DNA of 64,000 nt from Chryseobacterium nepalense (GTDB lineage: Bacteria; Bacteroidota; Bacteroidia; Flavobacteriales; Weeksellaceae): contig NZ_CP096203.1 of assembly GCF_023195755.1 (NCBI RefSeq), positions 1,302,001 through 1,366,000 of the forward strand, in the 5' to 3' direction. How positions within the stretch are numbered: the first letter of the stretch is position 1; each line of letters starts with the position of its first letter. The notes beneath the pieces were generated by a model, which saw nothing but the letters and a program-made list of their open reading frames with translations, had not been told where the DNA came from and searched no databases. This document shows, in pieces, positions 44,454 to 52,308 of the stretch. Made by a program: the position numbers and the translations under genes.

Positions 44454-44876
44454 TTACTTTATTTTCATCATGGTTACCAAAGAAGTGGCAACATGGCTTT
44501 CCGAATCATTGTTTTCATCAACAGTATAGATTTCCGTACGGATGACACTGATCTTTGCTCCGCCCTTGATGACATACGATTTTGAAACGAGTGCATCGCC
44601 GATTGCCGGACGCAGATAATTCACCTTCAATTCTACGGTTACTACATAGCAATCTTCTTCATAATGACTTACCGCGGCGTATCCTGAAGAAACATCCACT
44701 AAAGAAGCAATCATTGCTCCGTTGAACATTCCGGCTTTCCTGGTCATCAGATCCATTTTAGGGATTTTCATAGAGATAAAATCGGTTTCAACTTCCAGGA
44801 GTTCTGCTTTATAGAATTTCAATGTTTCGGAACGGTGAAAGCTGTCGGTGATGAGCTGTTTTTTTTCGGGTGTCAT
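44454..44876 (-). CDS. PaaI-like hotdog-fold thioesterase
   Basis: The 140-residue protein has the hotdog layout with MFNGAMIASLVDVSSGYAA and VVTVELKVNYLRPA, where the substrate loop and catalytic Asp lie. PaaI-type enzymes hydrolyse acyl-CoAs. No phenylacetate genes are nearby, so the acyl group is unknown. Monocistronic. Confidence 0.85.
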   Translation of the reverse strand: MTPEKKQLITDSFHRSETLKFYKAELLEVETDFISMKIPKMDLMTRKAGMFNGAMIASLVDVSSGYAAVSHYEEDCYVVTVELKVNYLRPAIGDALVSKSYVIKGGAKISVIRTEIYTVDENNDSESHVATSLVTMMKIK

Positions 44877-44978
44877 GTAATGATTTTAAAATGTAAATGT
44901 AAAGACAAATTTCAAAAACAATGCAAATATGGTTCTGACCTTAAATTAATTTAAGCAGATCCGATTGCATTAAGTTTT

Positions 44979-45040
44979 GGCCAAAGCCATTTTGAGGTTT
45001 TTATTATTAGAAAGCAGACTAAAGTCCGCCCCTATTGATA
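44979..45040 (-). repeat. REP-like paired hairpin, second copy
   Basis: GGCCAAAGCC (44979-44988) and GCAGACTAAAGTCCGC (45014-45029) followed by CCCTATTGATATC match the layout of 41787-41845. Immediately after, at 45068-45090, is GCTTCGACGAGCTCAGCATG then ACA, a member of another dispersed repeat type. Confidence 0.65.
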
Positions 45041-45168
45041 TCTTTTGAATTATTATTTTGAACAGATGCTTCGACGAGCTCAGCATGACATTGCGAATGC
45101 TAACAGTTTATTAAACATGATTTTGCAGCAGTGTCATTTTGTACAGAGGTGAAGCATTTTATGCATAC

Positions 45169-47286
45169 CTAGTTTAAAACAATCTGAAAATTGTCATCCA
45201 AAGACAAAACACCTTCTGTCAGGCTTTCAGGATGTGCCGTAAAACCTTTTAGTTTTGAAGTTTTCCCTTTTAGAACGAGATCCATCAGCTGCTTGTCTGA
45301 TATTTTTTTACCAAAAATTTCAAACAAAACTTTAAAGCCACAGTTTTTGAAATCTGAACACCCTACCGCTGTCTTTCCTTTCATAAGATGATGTTCTTTG
45401 CATTTCGGACATTTTGTTTCTTCCCAGGACTGCAGTTCTTTTTTTACGGCTGGTTCACGTTTCTTTTTTTCTTTCACTACCTTCTCTTCTTCCAGATTGA
45501 TTACTTTTCCTTTTCCGTAGACTACCTTTTCGGTAAGCTCAGTAACCATCTGAATCAATTCTTCCTTGAAATGATTGGCTTCATACTCTCCTTTTTCAAT
45601 TTTCCGGAGTTTAAGTTCCCATTCACCGGTAAGTTCCGGGCTTTTAAGGAGTTCATCTTCAATGGTATCGATCAGCTGAATTCCCGTTTGGGTAGCGATG
45701 AGATTTTTCCTTTTCTTTTCAATATACTTTCTTTTGAAAAGAGTTTCGATAATGTTAGCGCGGGTTGATGGCCTTCCGATCCCGTTATTTTTGAGCAATT
45801 CTCGGAGCTCATCATCTTCCACCTGTTTTCCGGCTGTTTCCATGGCACGAAGAAGCGTTGCCTCGGTGTAAGGTTTTGGCGGCGAAGTTTTACCCTGATG
45901 GATCATCGGATCATGAGGTCCGGTTTCCCCTACGGTAAATTCCGGAATGGTCTGTTCTTCCTCTTTATCTTTTTCTTTCTCCGACTCATCTTTCGGCTCT
46001 TTTGCATAAACGGCTCTCCATCCCGGTTCGAGAATCTGTTTTCCGCTGGTTTTGAAAGGAATGGTTCCCACTTTCCCCTCTACCAAAGTATTAGAGATTT
46101 TACATTCGGGATAGAAGACGGAAATAAAACGTTTCGCAATTAAATCATACACCAGTTTTTCCTCCCTGCTCAGATTTTGGGAAGGCGGAACTTCGGTAGG
46201 AATAATGGCGTGGTGATCTGTGACTTTTGTATCATCAAAAACCGTTTTGGATTTCGGAATCGGGGCTTCCAGCAAAGGTGCCACAAGTTCCTGATAAAAG
46301 TACATTTTTCTCAGAATTCCTTCTATTTTCGGATATAAACTTTCAGATAAATAGGTCGTATCTACACGAGGATAGGTCACATGCTTTTTTTCGTAAAGAC
46401 TTTGGATATAATTCAGCGTATTTTCTGCGGAATAACCATATTTTCTGTTGGCTTCCACCTGAAGTCCGGTAAGGTCAAACAGCCTCGGATTCTTTTCTTT
46501 ACCTTCTTTAATTTCAAAAGAAACGATCTCGAATAAGTTTTCTTTTAGATATTCTAAGCCTTTTTCGGCCCGTTCTAATGTTTTTAAACGGTCGATAGCG
46601 GCATTGAAAACAACATCTCTGTATCGCGTTTTCAGTTCCCAGTATTCTTCTACAGTAAAGGCATCAATTTCCTTTTGGCGCTGAACCAGCATCGCCAATG
46701 TTGGCGTCTGAACCCTTCCGATAGAAAGCACGGCTTTATTTCCCCCGAATTTTTTGGTGAAAAGCCTGGTTGCGTTGATCCCCAAAAGCCAGTCGCCGAT
46801 AGCCCTTGCATTTCCTGCGAGATATAAATTTTTGTAATCTTCGGCAGGTTTTAAGCTTGCAAAACCTTCTTTGATGGCTTCTTCGGTAAGGGACGAGATC
46901 CACAAACGCTGAATCGGTTTGTTGCATTTTGCTTTCTGCAGCACCCATCTCTGGATGAGTTCTCCCTCCTGTCCGGCATCCCCGCAGTTGATGACCTCAT
47001 CACATTCGGATACTAATCTTTCAATCACTTTAAACTGGTTTTCAACGCCTTTATTCGGAATTAATTTGATCCCGAAATTATGAGGAATGATGGGCAGCAG
47101 AAAAAGATTCCAGGATTTGTACTGCGGACCGTAATCGTGAGGTTCTTTGAGGGTGCAGAGATGCCCGAAAGTCCATGTCACACAATAGCCGTTTCCTTCC
47201 ATATATCCCTGTTTGGGAGTGGTGGCCCCCAATACTTTGGCGATATCTCTGGCAACACTGGGTTTTTCGGCAATACAAAGTTTCAT
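45169..47286 (-). CDS. topB: DNA topoisomerase III
   Basis: The 705-residue type IA topoisomerase has the toprim Glu7 (IAEKPSVA), the acidic DAGQEGE (103-109), SIGRVQTPTL, the active Tyr in VTYPRVDTTYL, and NNGIGRPSTRANIIETL. The C-terminus (about 650-705) carries a Cys4-like zinc motif, CPKCKEHHLMKGKTAVGC. It decatenates DNA during replication. In the toprim motif the second Asp is Gly and the usual Arg is Gln. Start is the family-like ATG. Confidence 0.95.
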   Translation of the reverse strand: MKLCIAEKPSVARDIAKVLGATTPKQGYMEGNGYCVTWTFGHLCTLKEPHDYGPQYKSWNLFLLPIIPHNFGIKLIPNKGVENQFKVIERLVSECDEVINCGDAGQEGELIQRWVLQKAKCNKPIQRLWISSLTEEAIKEGFASLKPAEDYKNLYLAGNARAIGDWLLGINATRLFTKKFGGNKAVLSIGRVQTPTLAMLVQRQKEIDAFTVEEYWELKTRYRDVVFNAAIDRLKTLERAEKGLEYLKENLFEIVSFEIKEGKEKNPRLFDLTGLQVEANRKYGYSAENTLNYIQSLYEKKHVTYPRVDTTYLSESLYPKIEGILRKMYFYQELVAPLLEAPIPKSKTVFDDTKVTDHHAIIPTEVPPSQNLSREEKLVYDLIAKRFISVFYPECKISNTLVEGKVGTIPFKTSGKQILEPGWRAVYAKEPKDESEKEKDKEEEQTIPEFTVGETGPHDPMIHQGKTSPPKPYTEATLLRAMETAGKQVEDDELRELLKNNGIGRPSTRANIIETLFKRKYIEKKRKNLIATQTGIQLIDTIEDELLKSPELTGEWELKLRKIEKGEYEANHFKEELIQMVTELTEKVVYGKGKVINLEEEKVVKEKKKREPAVKKELQSWEETKCPKCKEHHLMKGKTAVGCSDFKNCGFKVLFEIFGKKISDKQLMDLVLKGKTSKLKGFTAHPESLTEGVLSLDDNFQIVLN

Positions 47287-47498
47287 GAATTTTTCGGAGT
47301 TTTGAAGAGGGGCAAAAATCGGGATTTTTTTTGGATTTTGCTAATTTGTTGATGGCGGATGGTGAAGCGTTGTTTGTTGATGGTTGAGCGTGTGGGTGAT
47401 ATCTTTTGCAATTAAGCTCATTGGTAAGAAAAGTGTTTCCTATATCGTGTATTATAAATAATGTTGGGAATTCCGGATGTATTAATGCAGGAAGTATT
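47287..47498. other. Intergenic stretch, nothing recognised
   Basis: Upstream of topB is T- and G-rich sequence with the short repeat TTGTTGATGG at about 47347 and 47371. I see no promoter box at a good position and no gene. Confidence 0.35.
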
Positions 47499-47694
47499 TC
47501 TGCGGGCGTTCATATTGCATTTGCAGTAATCACCATATGGTTTACAGTAGCAAGAATATTATTTACAGGGACTTCAATTACCATTGCAGTAGCAAGAATA
47601 TTATTTACAGGAACTGAAATATAGTTTGCAGGCATAAAAATATAATCTGAAGTAAACAGAAGTATGTTTGCAGTGTGTATAAGTATTGGAGAAT
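47499..47694. repeat. 21-bp periodic minisatellite with open frames on both strands
   Basis: A TTTGCAG/TTTACAG-like core recurs at 47499, 47520, 47541, 47562, 47583, 47604, 47625, 47646 and 47667, exactly every 21 bp. Two units share ATATTATTTACAGG and GCAGTAGCAAG blocks. The period is 7 codons, so both strands show heptad-repeat peptides (for example VPVNNILAT twice on the minus strand). There is no start context or family similarity supporting a real protein. Confidence 0.85.
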
Positions 47695-47774
47695 ATAGAT
47701 TAAACTTGTTGTTAAAAGAATTTTTTTTCGCAAAGTTGAAATTATAATCCAGCATATTTAAGGAGCAAATAATT

Positions 47775-47804
47775 AATCAACGAGTTGATTCGATGAAGCT
47801 TATT
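47775..47804. repeat. Inverted-repeat motif related to 7189-7216
   Basis: AATCAAC-GA-GTTGATT, then CGATGAAGCTTAT, matches AATCAAC-AA-GTTGATT, then TGATAAAGCTAT at 7189-7216. Both are in gaps between unrelated genes. Confidence 0.45.
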
Positions 47805-47849
47805 ATTTTAACTGCATAAGAAATTTAGACTATTAAGATTAATTAATTC

Positions 47850-47877
47850 AAAAAAAGCTCCCTTAAAAAAGAGAGCT
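47850..47877 (-). terminator. Intrinsic terminator of the pirin gene
   Basis: On the minus strand AGCTCTC pairs with GGGAGCT (one G-T pair), followed by T7, 44 bp beyond the pirin stop. Confidence 0.78.
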
Positions 47878-47920
47878 CACCAACAATACTTATGAACCAG
47901 GTTCATGAATTTAATTTCTA

Positions 47921-48796
47921 TTACATGGTCATCGGAACGTCCATGAGAAGAATTTCCGTGTTTTCGGATGTCGCTTTGATGTGAAGCTCATTAATATTCC
48001 AAACTCCGAAGCCATCTCTTTCTTCCAGCTTTTGGCCTTCGATTTCCGCACTTCCTTTAATGATAAAAGCATAAACACCGTTTCCTTTTTTCTTAACCTG
48101 ATAATCGGTTTCGGTATTGGTTTCAAAGTTCCCCAAATGAAACCATGCATCCTGATGAATCCACACTCCTTCGTCATCGGCATTTGGAGAAAGGATTTGC
48201 TGGAATTTATTTTTGCTTTTCGTTTTGTCTAATGTAATCTGGTCATATCTCGGGGTAACGTTTCTTTTATTCGGATATACCCAGATCTGGAGGAATTTTA
48301 CCAGCTGATCCTGGTTTTTGTTGAATTCACTGTGCATAATTCCGGTTCCCGCACTCATTACCTGAATATCACCACTTCTGATGATGGCTGAATTTCCCAT
48401 GCTGTCTTTATGTTCAAGGTCGCCTTCTAATGGAATGCTGATAATCTCCATATTGTCGTGAGGATGTGTTCCGAAGCCTCTTCCCGCCTCCACTTTATCA
48501 TCATTTAAAACTCTTAATACCCCGAAATGCATTCTTTCCGGATTATGGTAATTGGCAAAACTAAAGGTATGATTGCTCACCAGCCAGCCATGGTCTGCCT
48601 TTCCTCTGGTATCCGCTTTATGAATAACAGAGTTGTCTTTTATTTTTGAATCTGGATTGGGAAGATGGTTGTAGCCAATCGGTTCCAACGGTTCGATCTC
48701 ATCGATCTCATTTTTCATGGTATTGCCCAATGATGCTGATGCCACGAACATTCCCGTTCCCAATAATCCTTTTTTTAAAAAATCTTTTCTGTCCAT
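47921..48796 (-). CDS. Pirin-family protein with N-terminal export-like segment
   Basis: The 291-residue bicupin has the pirin metal site His111 and His113 in GFGTHPHDNMEIIS, followed by MSAGTGIMHSEFN. Pirins bind iron and some act as quercetin dioxygenases or redox regulators. The N-terminus MDRKDFLKKGLLGTGMFVAS resembles a Tat-type signal although it lacks the twin Arg (Arg-Lys). Its promoter carries a 22-bp palindrome also found before an MhqO-like gene at 56915; a Crp/Fnr gene is the next gene upstream. Confidence 0.92.
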   Translation of the reverse strand: MDRKDFLKKGLLGTGMFVASASLGNTMKNEIDEIEPLEPIGYNHLPNPDSKIKDNSVIHKADTRGKADHGWLVSNHTFSFANYHNPERMHFGVLRVLNDDKVEAGRGFGTHPHDNMEIISIPLEGDLEHKDSMGNSAIIRSGDIQVMSAGTGIMHSEFNKNQDQLVKFLQIWVYPNKRNVTPRYDQITLDKTKSKNKFQQILSPNADDEGVWIHQDAWFHLGNFETNTETDYQVKKKGNGVYAFIIKGSAEIEGQKLEERDGFGVWNINELHIKATSENTEILLMDVPMTM

Positions 48797-48827
48797 ATCT
48801 GGTGTGTATTTATTTGTTTTGATAGGA

Positions 48828-48877
48828 CAAAGTTAGGTTGGTGGGTTTTGCTGTGCATTTAACTAGTTTAATAAATG
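48828..48877 (-). promoter_or_regulatory. Pirin gene promoter with shared 22-bp quasi-palindrome
   Basis: The complement reads TAACTTTG at 48835-48828 (TAnnTTTG). Exactly 20 bp upstream lies a 22-bp element (48856-48877; outer arms CATTTA/TAAATG, core AACTAGTT) identical to that at 56963-56984. It replaces a -33 element, centred near -42, the class II activator position. Confidence 0.72.
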
Positions 48878-48884
48878 TGATTAT

Positions 48885-49194
48885 TTTCTTTTGTCTTAAA
48901 ACAAAAGAAACAAAAATTCAAGACTGGAACCTGAATACTAAAAAATATTTTTATTCTCTAAAAATCCCAAAACTCGTGCGAGTTCACTATTGGTTCTTCG
49001 GTTTATTATTGCTGTCGCACTCAGACAGTGGGATTTTCTTTACGTTCATAAAATTATTTTTCTTTACGCTTCAGGTTCCTAGGTCGATTGATAGTGTGAT
49101 ATTTGGAGATTCTTCGCGGCTTCGCGCTCAGAATGACAGAGTGTATTACATGAATTTGTCATTCTGAAAGAATCTTAAACTACATTTGATATAT
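48885..49194 (+). repeat. 312-bp family repeat, dispersed copy B (310 bp)
   Basis: This copy runs directly into copy C. Both halves are present: CTTTTGT...ACAAAAG hairpin, TTCAAGACTGGAACC, CTATTGGTTCTTCGGTTTAT and then TTCGCGCTCAGAATGACAGA and TGTCATTCTGAAAGAATC. Confidence 0.85.
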
Positions 49195-49473
49195 TTTCTT
49201 TTGTCTTGAAATCGAAGATTCGACGTAGTCAAACAAAAGAAAAAAAGTTCAAGACTGGAACCTTACGCTAAAAATTCCTTCTGCTCTCTAAAAATCCCAA
49301 AACTCATGCAAAGTTACTATTGGTTCTTCGGTTTATTATTGCTCTTGCACTCAGACAGTGGGATTTCTTTACGTTCGCAAAAGTAATTTTCTTTACGCTT
49401 CAGTTTCCCAGGTCGGTTGATAGTGTGATGTTTGGAGATTCTTCGTTGCTTCGCGCTCAGAATGACAGAGTGT
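49195..49473 (+). repeat. 312-bp family repeat, dispersed copy C with an insertion in the hairpin
   Basis: Adjacent to copy B in the same orientation. The loop of the starting hairpin is enlarged by about 18 bp (CGAAGATTCGACGTAGTC). The copy stops after GAATGACAGAGTG. Confidence 0.8.
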
Positions 49474-49504
49474 CAAACCATTAACCATGAAAAGAAATTG
49501 GGTG

Positions 49505-49560
49505 ATAAAACCACCCGTCAAAAATTCTGCAAATTTTTGCCACCCCTCCTTAGGAGGGGA
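49505..49560. repeat. Double-hairpin repeat element
   Basis: CAAAAATT...AATTTTTG (49519-49539) and CCCCTCC-TTA-GGAGGGG (49543-49559) follow AAACCACCCGT. Such pairs are familiar from flavobacterial intergenic DNA. No T-tract for a terminator on either strand. Confidence 0.6.
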
Positions 49561-49585
49561 ATTGTGCGGATCTTGATTTTGAAAA

Positions 49586-50170
49586 TTATTTTTGCTTGGA
49601 AGCGAGGCGTTTTCGGATGGTGCTTACGAATTCTTTGGAAACGCCGAGATAGGAAGCGATATAGTATTGTGCCACTCTTTGCGGAATGGACGGATAAACT
49701 TTTATAAATTCCAGGTACCGGTCTGAAGCACTTTTGGAAATAGTATTGACCAGACGGTGCTGGAGCGTGGAAAGATTTCTTTGCACAAGCATTCTGAAAA
49801 CCCTTTCAAATTTTGGGATTTCGGATAATAGTTTTTCTTTAGCTGCCGGATTCAGCATATAAATTTCCGAATCTTCCAGGGTTTCTATGTATAAATTAGA
49901 TGGTTTCTGATCCTGAAAGGAAGCAATATCACTGATCCACCAGTCTTCTATGGCAAACAGGATGGTCACTTCAAAGCCATTGTCATCAAGATAATATACT
50001 CTTACACACCCTTTCTGGATGTATCCCTCAAATTGACAGATTTCTCCTTCACGAAGCAGGATTGTCTTTTTGGGAAAGGTCTGCAGGGTAAGCAAACCGG
50101 TGAAAAATTGTTCCTCTTTAGGCTCAAGGTTAATGAATCTTGTTACATTTCCGATGATGTTTTCAGACAT
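49586..50170 (-). CDS. Crp/Fnr-family transcriptional regulator
   Basis: The 194-residue protein has a cyclic-nucleotide-binding-like beta-roll (about 20-115; ILLREGEICQFEGYIQKGCVRVYYLDDNGFE) and a C-terminal winged helix (ASYLGVSKEFVSTIRKRL). It lacks FeS Cys, so it is not an FNR-type oxygen sensor. It follows a pseudo-receiver gene by 9 bp and its product may act on the pirin promoter next door and on the MhqO-like promoter at 56935, where a shared palindrome sits at an activator position; this is inference. Confidence 0.92.
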   Translation of the reverse strand: MSENIIGNVTRFINLEPKEEQFFTGLLTLQTFPKKTILLREGEICQFEGYIQKGCVRVYYLDDNGFEVTILFAIEDWWISDIASFQDQKPSNLYIETLEDSEIYMLNPAAKEKLLSEIPKFERVFRMLVQRNLSTLQHRLVNTISKSASDRYLEFIKVYPSIPQRVAQYYIASYLGVSKEFVSTIRKRLASKQK

Positions 50171-50179
50171 AGTTGCAGT

Positions 50180-50491
50180 TTATGGCTGCAAATTAGGAAA
50201 AACTGTGTAAACTTCGTTCTTTAATAATCCGCTTCCTCCACCATAATGCTCAATAACTTTTACTTTTTTATCCAGATTTTCACAAAAGGTATTGATGTCT
50301 TTTTCAAACTGTTCTTCCAGTCCGGAACTCAGCAGTACAATATCTATATTGGTATTTCTGATGGTATCATAGCATGTATTCTCATCCATTTGGATGGTTG
50401 CTTTCCAGCCTTCATTGTTTTCAATGACTCTTTTCAGGGTATCAAGGATCTCCTGATTTTTACCGATGACTAAGAAGTGTAAGGTATTCAT
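50180..50491 (-). CDS. Receiver-like protein lacking the phosphoacceptor Asp
   Basis: The 103-residue protein has the fold of a response-regulator receiver: LHFLVIGKNQEILDTLKRVI, then NTNIDIVLLSSGLEE where the phosphoacceptor Asp would follow strand 3, and VKVIEHYGGG. The acceptor position is Ser, so phosphorylation is unlikely. It stops 9 bp before the Crp/Fnr gene and is probably co-transcribed, perhaps modulating it. Confidence 0.72.
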   Translation of the reverse strand: MNTLHFLVIGKNQEILDTLKRVIENNEGWKATIQMDENTCYDTIRNTNIDIVLLSSGLEEQFEKDINTFCENLDKKVKVIEHYGGGSGLLKNEVYTVFPNLQP

Positions 50492-50673
50492 TTTTGATTG
50501 TTTATTTTATGTTGGTTTGAACACTAAGGGACTAAGATTCTTTTTAATATTTTCTGTTTAAGATTCACAAAGCCGTTCACTTATAAGAGCACAGGGAGAT
50601 CCGCTACAATATTGTCAGACTGAAGTTATAGGATCTTCTTAATCTAAACCTTAACCTCAACCTTCGATTTACT

Positions 50674-52284
50674 CTACAAATGCTTGCTTCCCGTGATCTT
50701 TAATTCATTTAAATCCAACTGTGACTCTGCTTTCCGGATTTCATCATCACTGTATAGCTTTTCTCTTTTCATAGTAAACAGCTCTTTCCGTTGCAGTGCA
50801 AAAATATCCAGCATGATTTCATGATATTCTCTAAGATCATTCTGCCTGTTGGTGCACATTTCAATGGAACTTAAATGATTCTTATGGAGCTTAATGTCAT
50901 TTTCTATGGTATTTTTAAAGTTTTCAACAAGATTGTTTCGATTAATATTCTTTTGATATTTTTCGTGAAGTGTGTTAAGCGCCAGTTTATCAAGCCTGAT
51001 CTGAATTCCCGCCTGTTGCTCATGGGAGGGCTGAATGAGATCTATTTCTTCAATTCTAATCAGCCTGATAATTAAAGGAAGCGTAAGCCCCTGAAACACC
51101 AGTGTCACAAAAATGACAACAAATGTGATGAAAAGAATCAGATTTCTCATGGGAAATTCCGACTGTCCATTCATCATTACCGGAATTGAAAGTGCTGTTG
51201 CCAGCGAAACAACGCCACGCATTCCTGCCCAACCGATAATCAGCGGATTTTTCCAGCCCGGCGTCGGATCTTTTCGTATATTTTTACTGAGCCATCTCGG
51301 GATATGGGCTACGGGATAGATCCATAGCATTCTTACCACAATAACAATAGCACTGATGATGAGACCGTATTTTATGCCTTCCGCTAAAGAGGTTTCTCCC
51401 AATCCGTGGATGATATCCGGCAGCTCAAGACCTATCAGAACAAACACCAATGCATTCATCACGAAAATAAGGGTATTCCAGACTCCCAGCATGTTGACTC
51501 TGGTTGTTCCGGTTTTAAATATTTCATGGGCACGGAACGACATGAATAATCCGCCGCTCACCACCGCCATAACACCTGAAAAATGAAAATGTTCTGCAGA
51601 AAGAAATAAAATATAGGGCGTAATTACCGTTAGCGCCGCATCAATAGCAGGAGTTGTAGGCAGAAACCGATGAATGGCATAGAAAACATGCGCCCCGGCA
51701 ATTCCTACCACTACGCCCATTCCTGCTACAAGAAAAAACTGCCCGGTCGCTTCCTGCATAGAAAATACACCCGTCATAACCGCAGCGAGGGCAAACCTGA
51801 AAACAATAAGTGACGAAGCATCATTAATAAGACTTTCTCCTTCCAATATGGCAATGGTGCGTTTGGGAACCTTCAGTCCTTTTAAAACAGTAGTTGCCGC
51901 AACGGCATCCGGAGGAGAAACAATACCGCCCAATAAGAAACCCAATGCCAGGGTAAAACCCGGAATTAAAGCCTGTGAAGCAAATGCCACAACCAGTGAT
52001 GTTAAAAAAACCAAACCGAAAGCTAACAGTCCGATCGTTCTTTTCCATTTCCAGAAGTCGTTCCATGAAGTGTACCAGGCTGCTTCATACAGAAGCGGCG
52101 GAAGGAAAATCAGGAATATGATTTCCGGATCCAGCCTTAGCACAGGAACGCCGGGAATAAAGCTGATGCCCAATCCTGCCAATACCAGAAATATGGGATA
52201 GGCAATTTTTATACGTTGCGCCAGCATCACGAGGAGCATGACGATTAGGAGTAGGCCTAGTATAAGGAGTAGTTGTTCGTGCAT
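50674..52284 (-). CDS. Na+/H+ antiporter, CPA1/NhaP-like
   Basis: The 536-residue protein has about 12 TM helices with the CPA1 core PGVPVLRLDPEIIFLIFLPPLLYEAA, SPPDAVAATTVLKGLKVPKRTI, the ion-binding ESLINDASSLI, and GWAGMRGVVSLATALSIP. It exports Na+ (or K+) in exchange for H+ in the inner membrane. The C-terminal tail (about 400-536) is cytoplasmic and helical. Monocistronic; a tandem repeat array lies directly upstream. Confidence 0.94.
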   Translation of the reverse strand: MHEQLLLILGLLLIVMLLVMLAQRIKIAYPIFLVLAGLGISFIPGVPVLRLDPEIIFLIFLPPLLYEAAWYTSWNDFWKWKRTIGLLAFGLVFLTSLVVAFASQALIPGFTLALGFLLGGIVSPPDAVAATTVLKGLKVPKRTIAILEGESLINDASSLIVFRFALAAVMTGVFSMQEATGQFFLVAGMGVVVGIAGAHVFYAIHRFLPTTPAIDAALTVITPYILFLSAEHFHFSGVMAVVSGGLFMSFRAHEIFKTGTTRVNMLGVWNTLIFVMNALVFVLIGLELPDIIHGLGETSLAEGIKYGLIISAIVIVVRMLWIYPVAHIPRWLSKNIRKDPTPGWKNPLIIGWAGMRGVVSLATALSIPVMMNGQSEFPMRNLILFITFVVIFVTLVFQGLTLPLIIRLIRIEEIDLIQPSHEQQAGIQIRLDKLALNTLHEKYQKNINRNNLVENFKNTIENDIKLHKNHLSSIEMCTNRQNDLREYHEIMLDIFALQRKELFTMKREKLYSDDEIRKAESQLDLNELKITGSKHL

Positions 52285-52308
52285 GGTTTTTATTTTTCTA
52301 TATATTAA

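Noticed and set aside
47406..47755. Two overlapping open frames (plus and minus) across the 21-bp repeat
   Set aside because: Openness follows from the 7-codon repeat period; no start signals, and composition is low complexity.
48838..49167. Open frame of 109 codons on the plus strand inside repeat copy B
   Set aside because: It lies almost entirely in a dispersed non-coding repeat, has no start context, and the same repeat elsewhere is not open in this frame.
49432..49707. Open frame of 91 codons on the plus strand
   Set aside because: It spans the end of repeat copy C, a hairpin element and the antisense of the Crp/Fnr gene. No family-like sequence.
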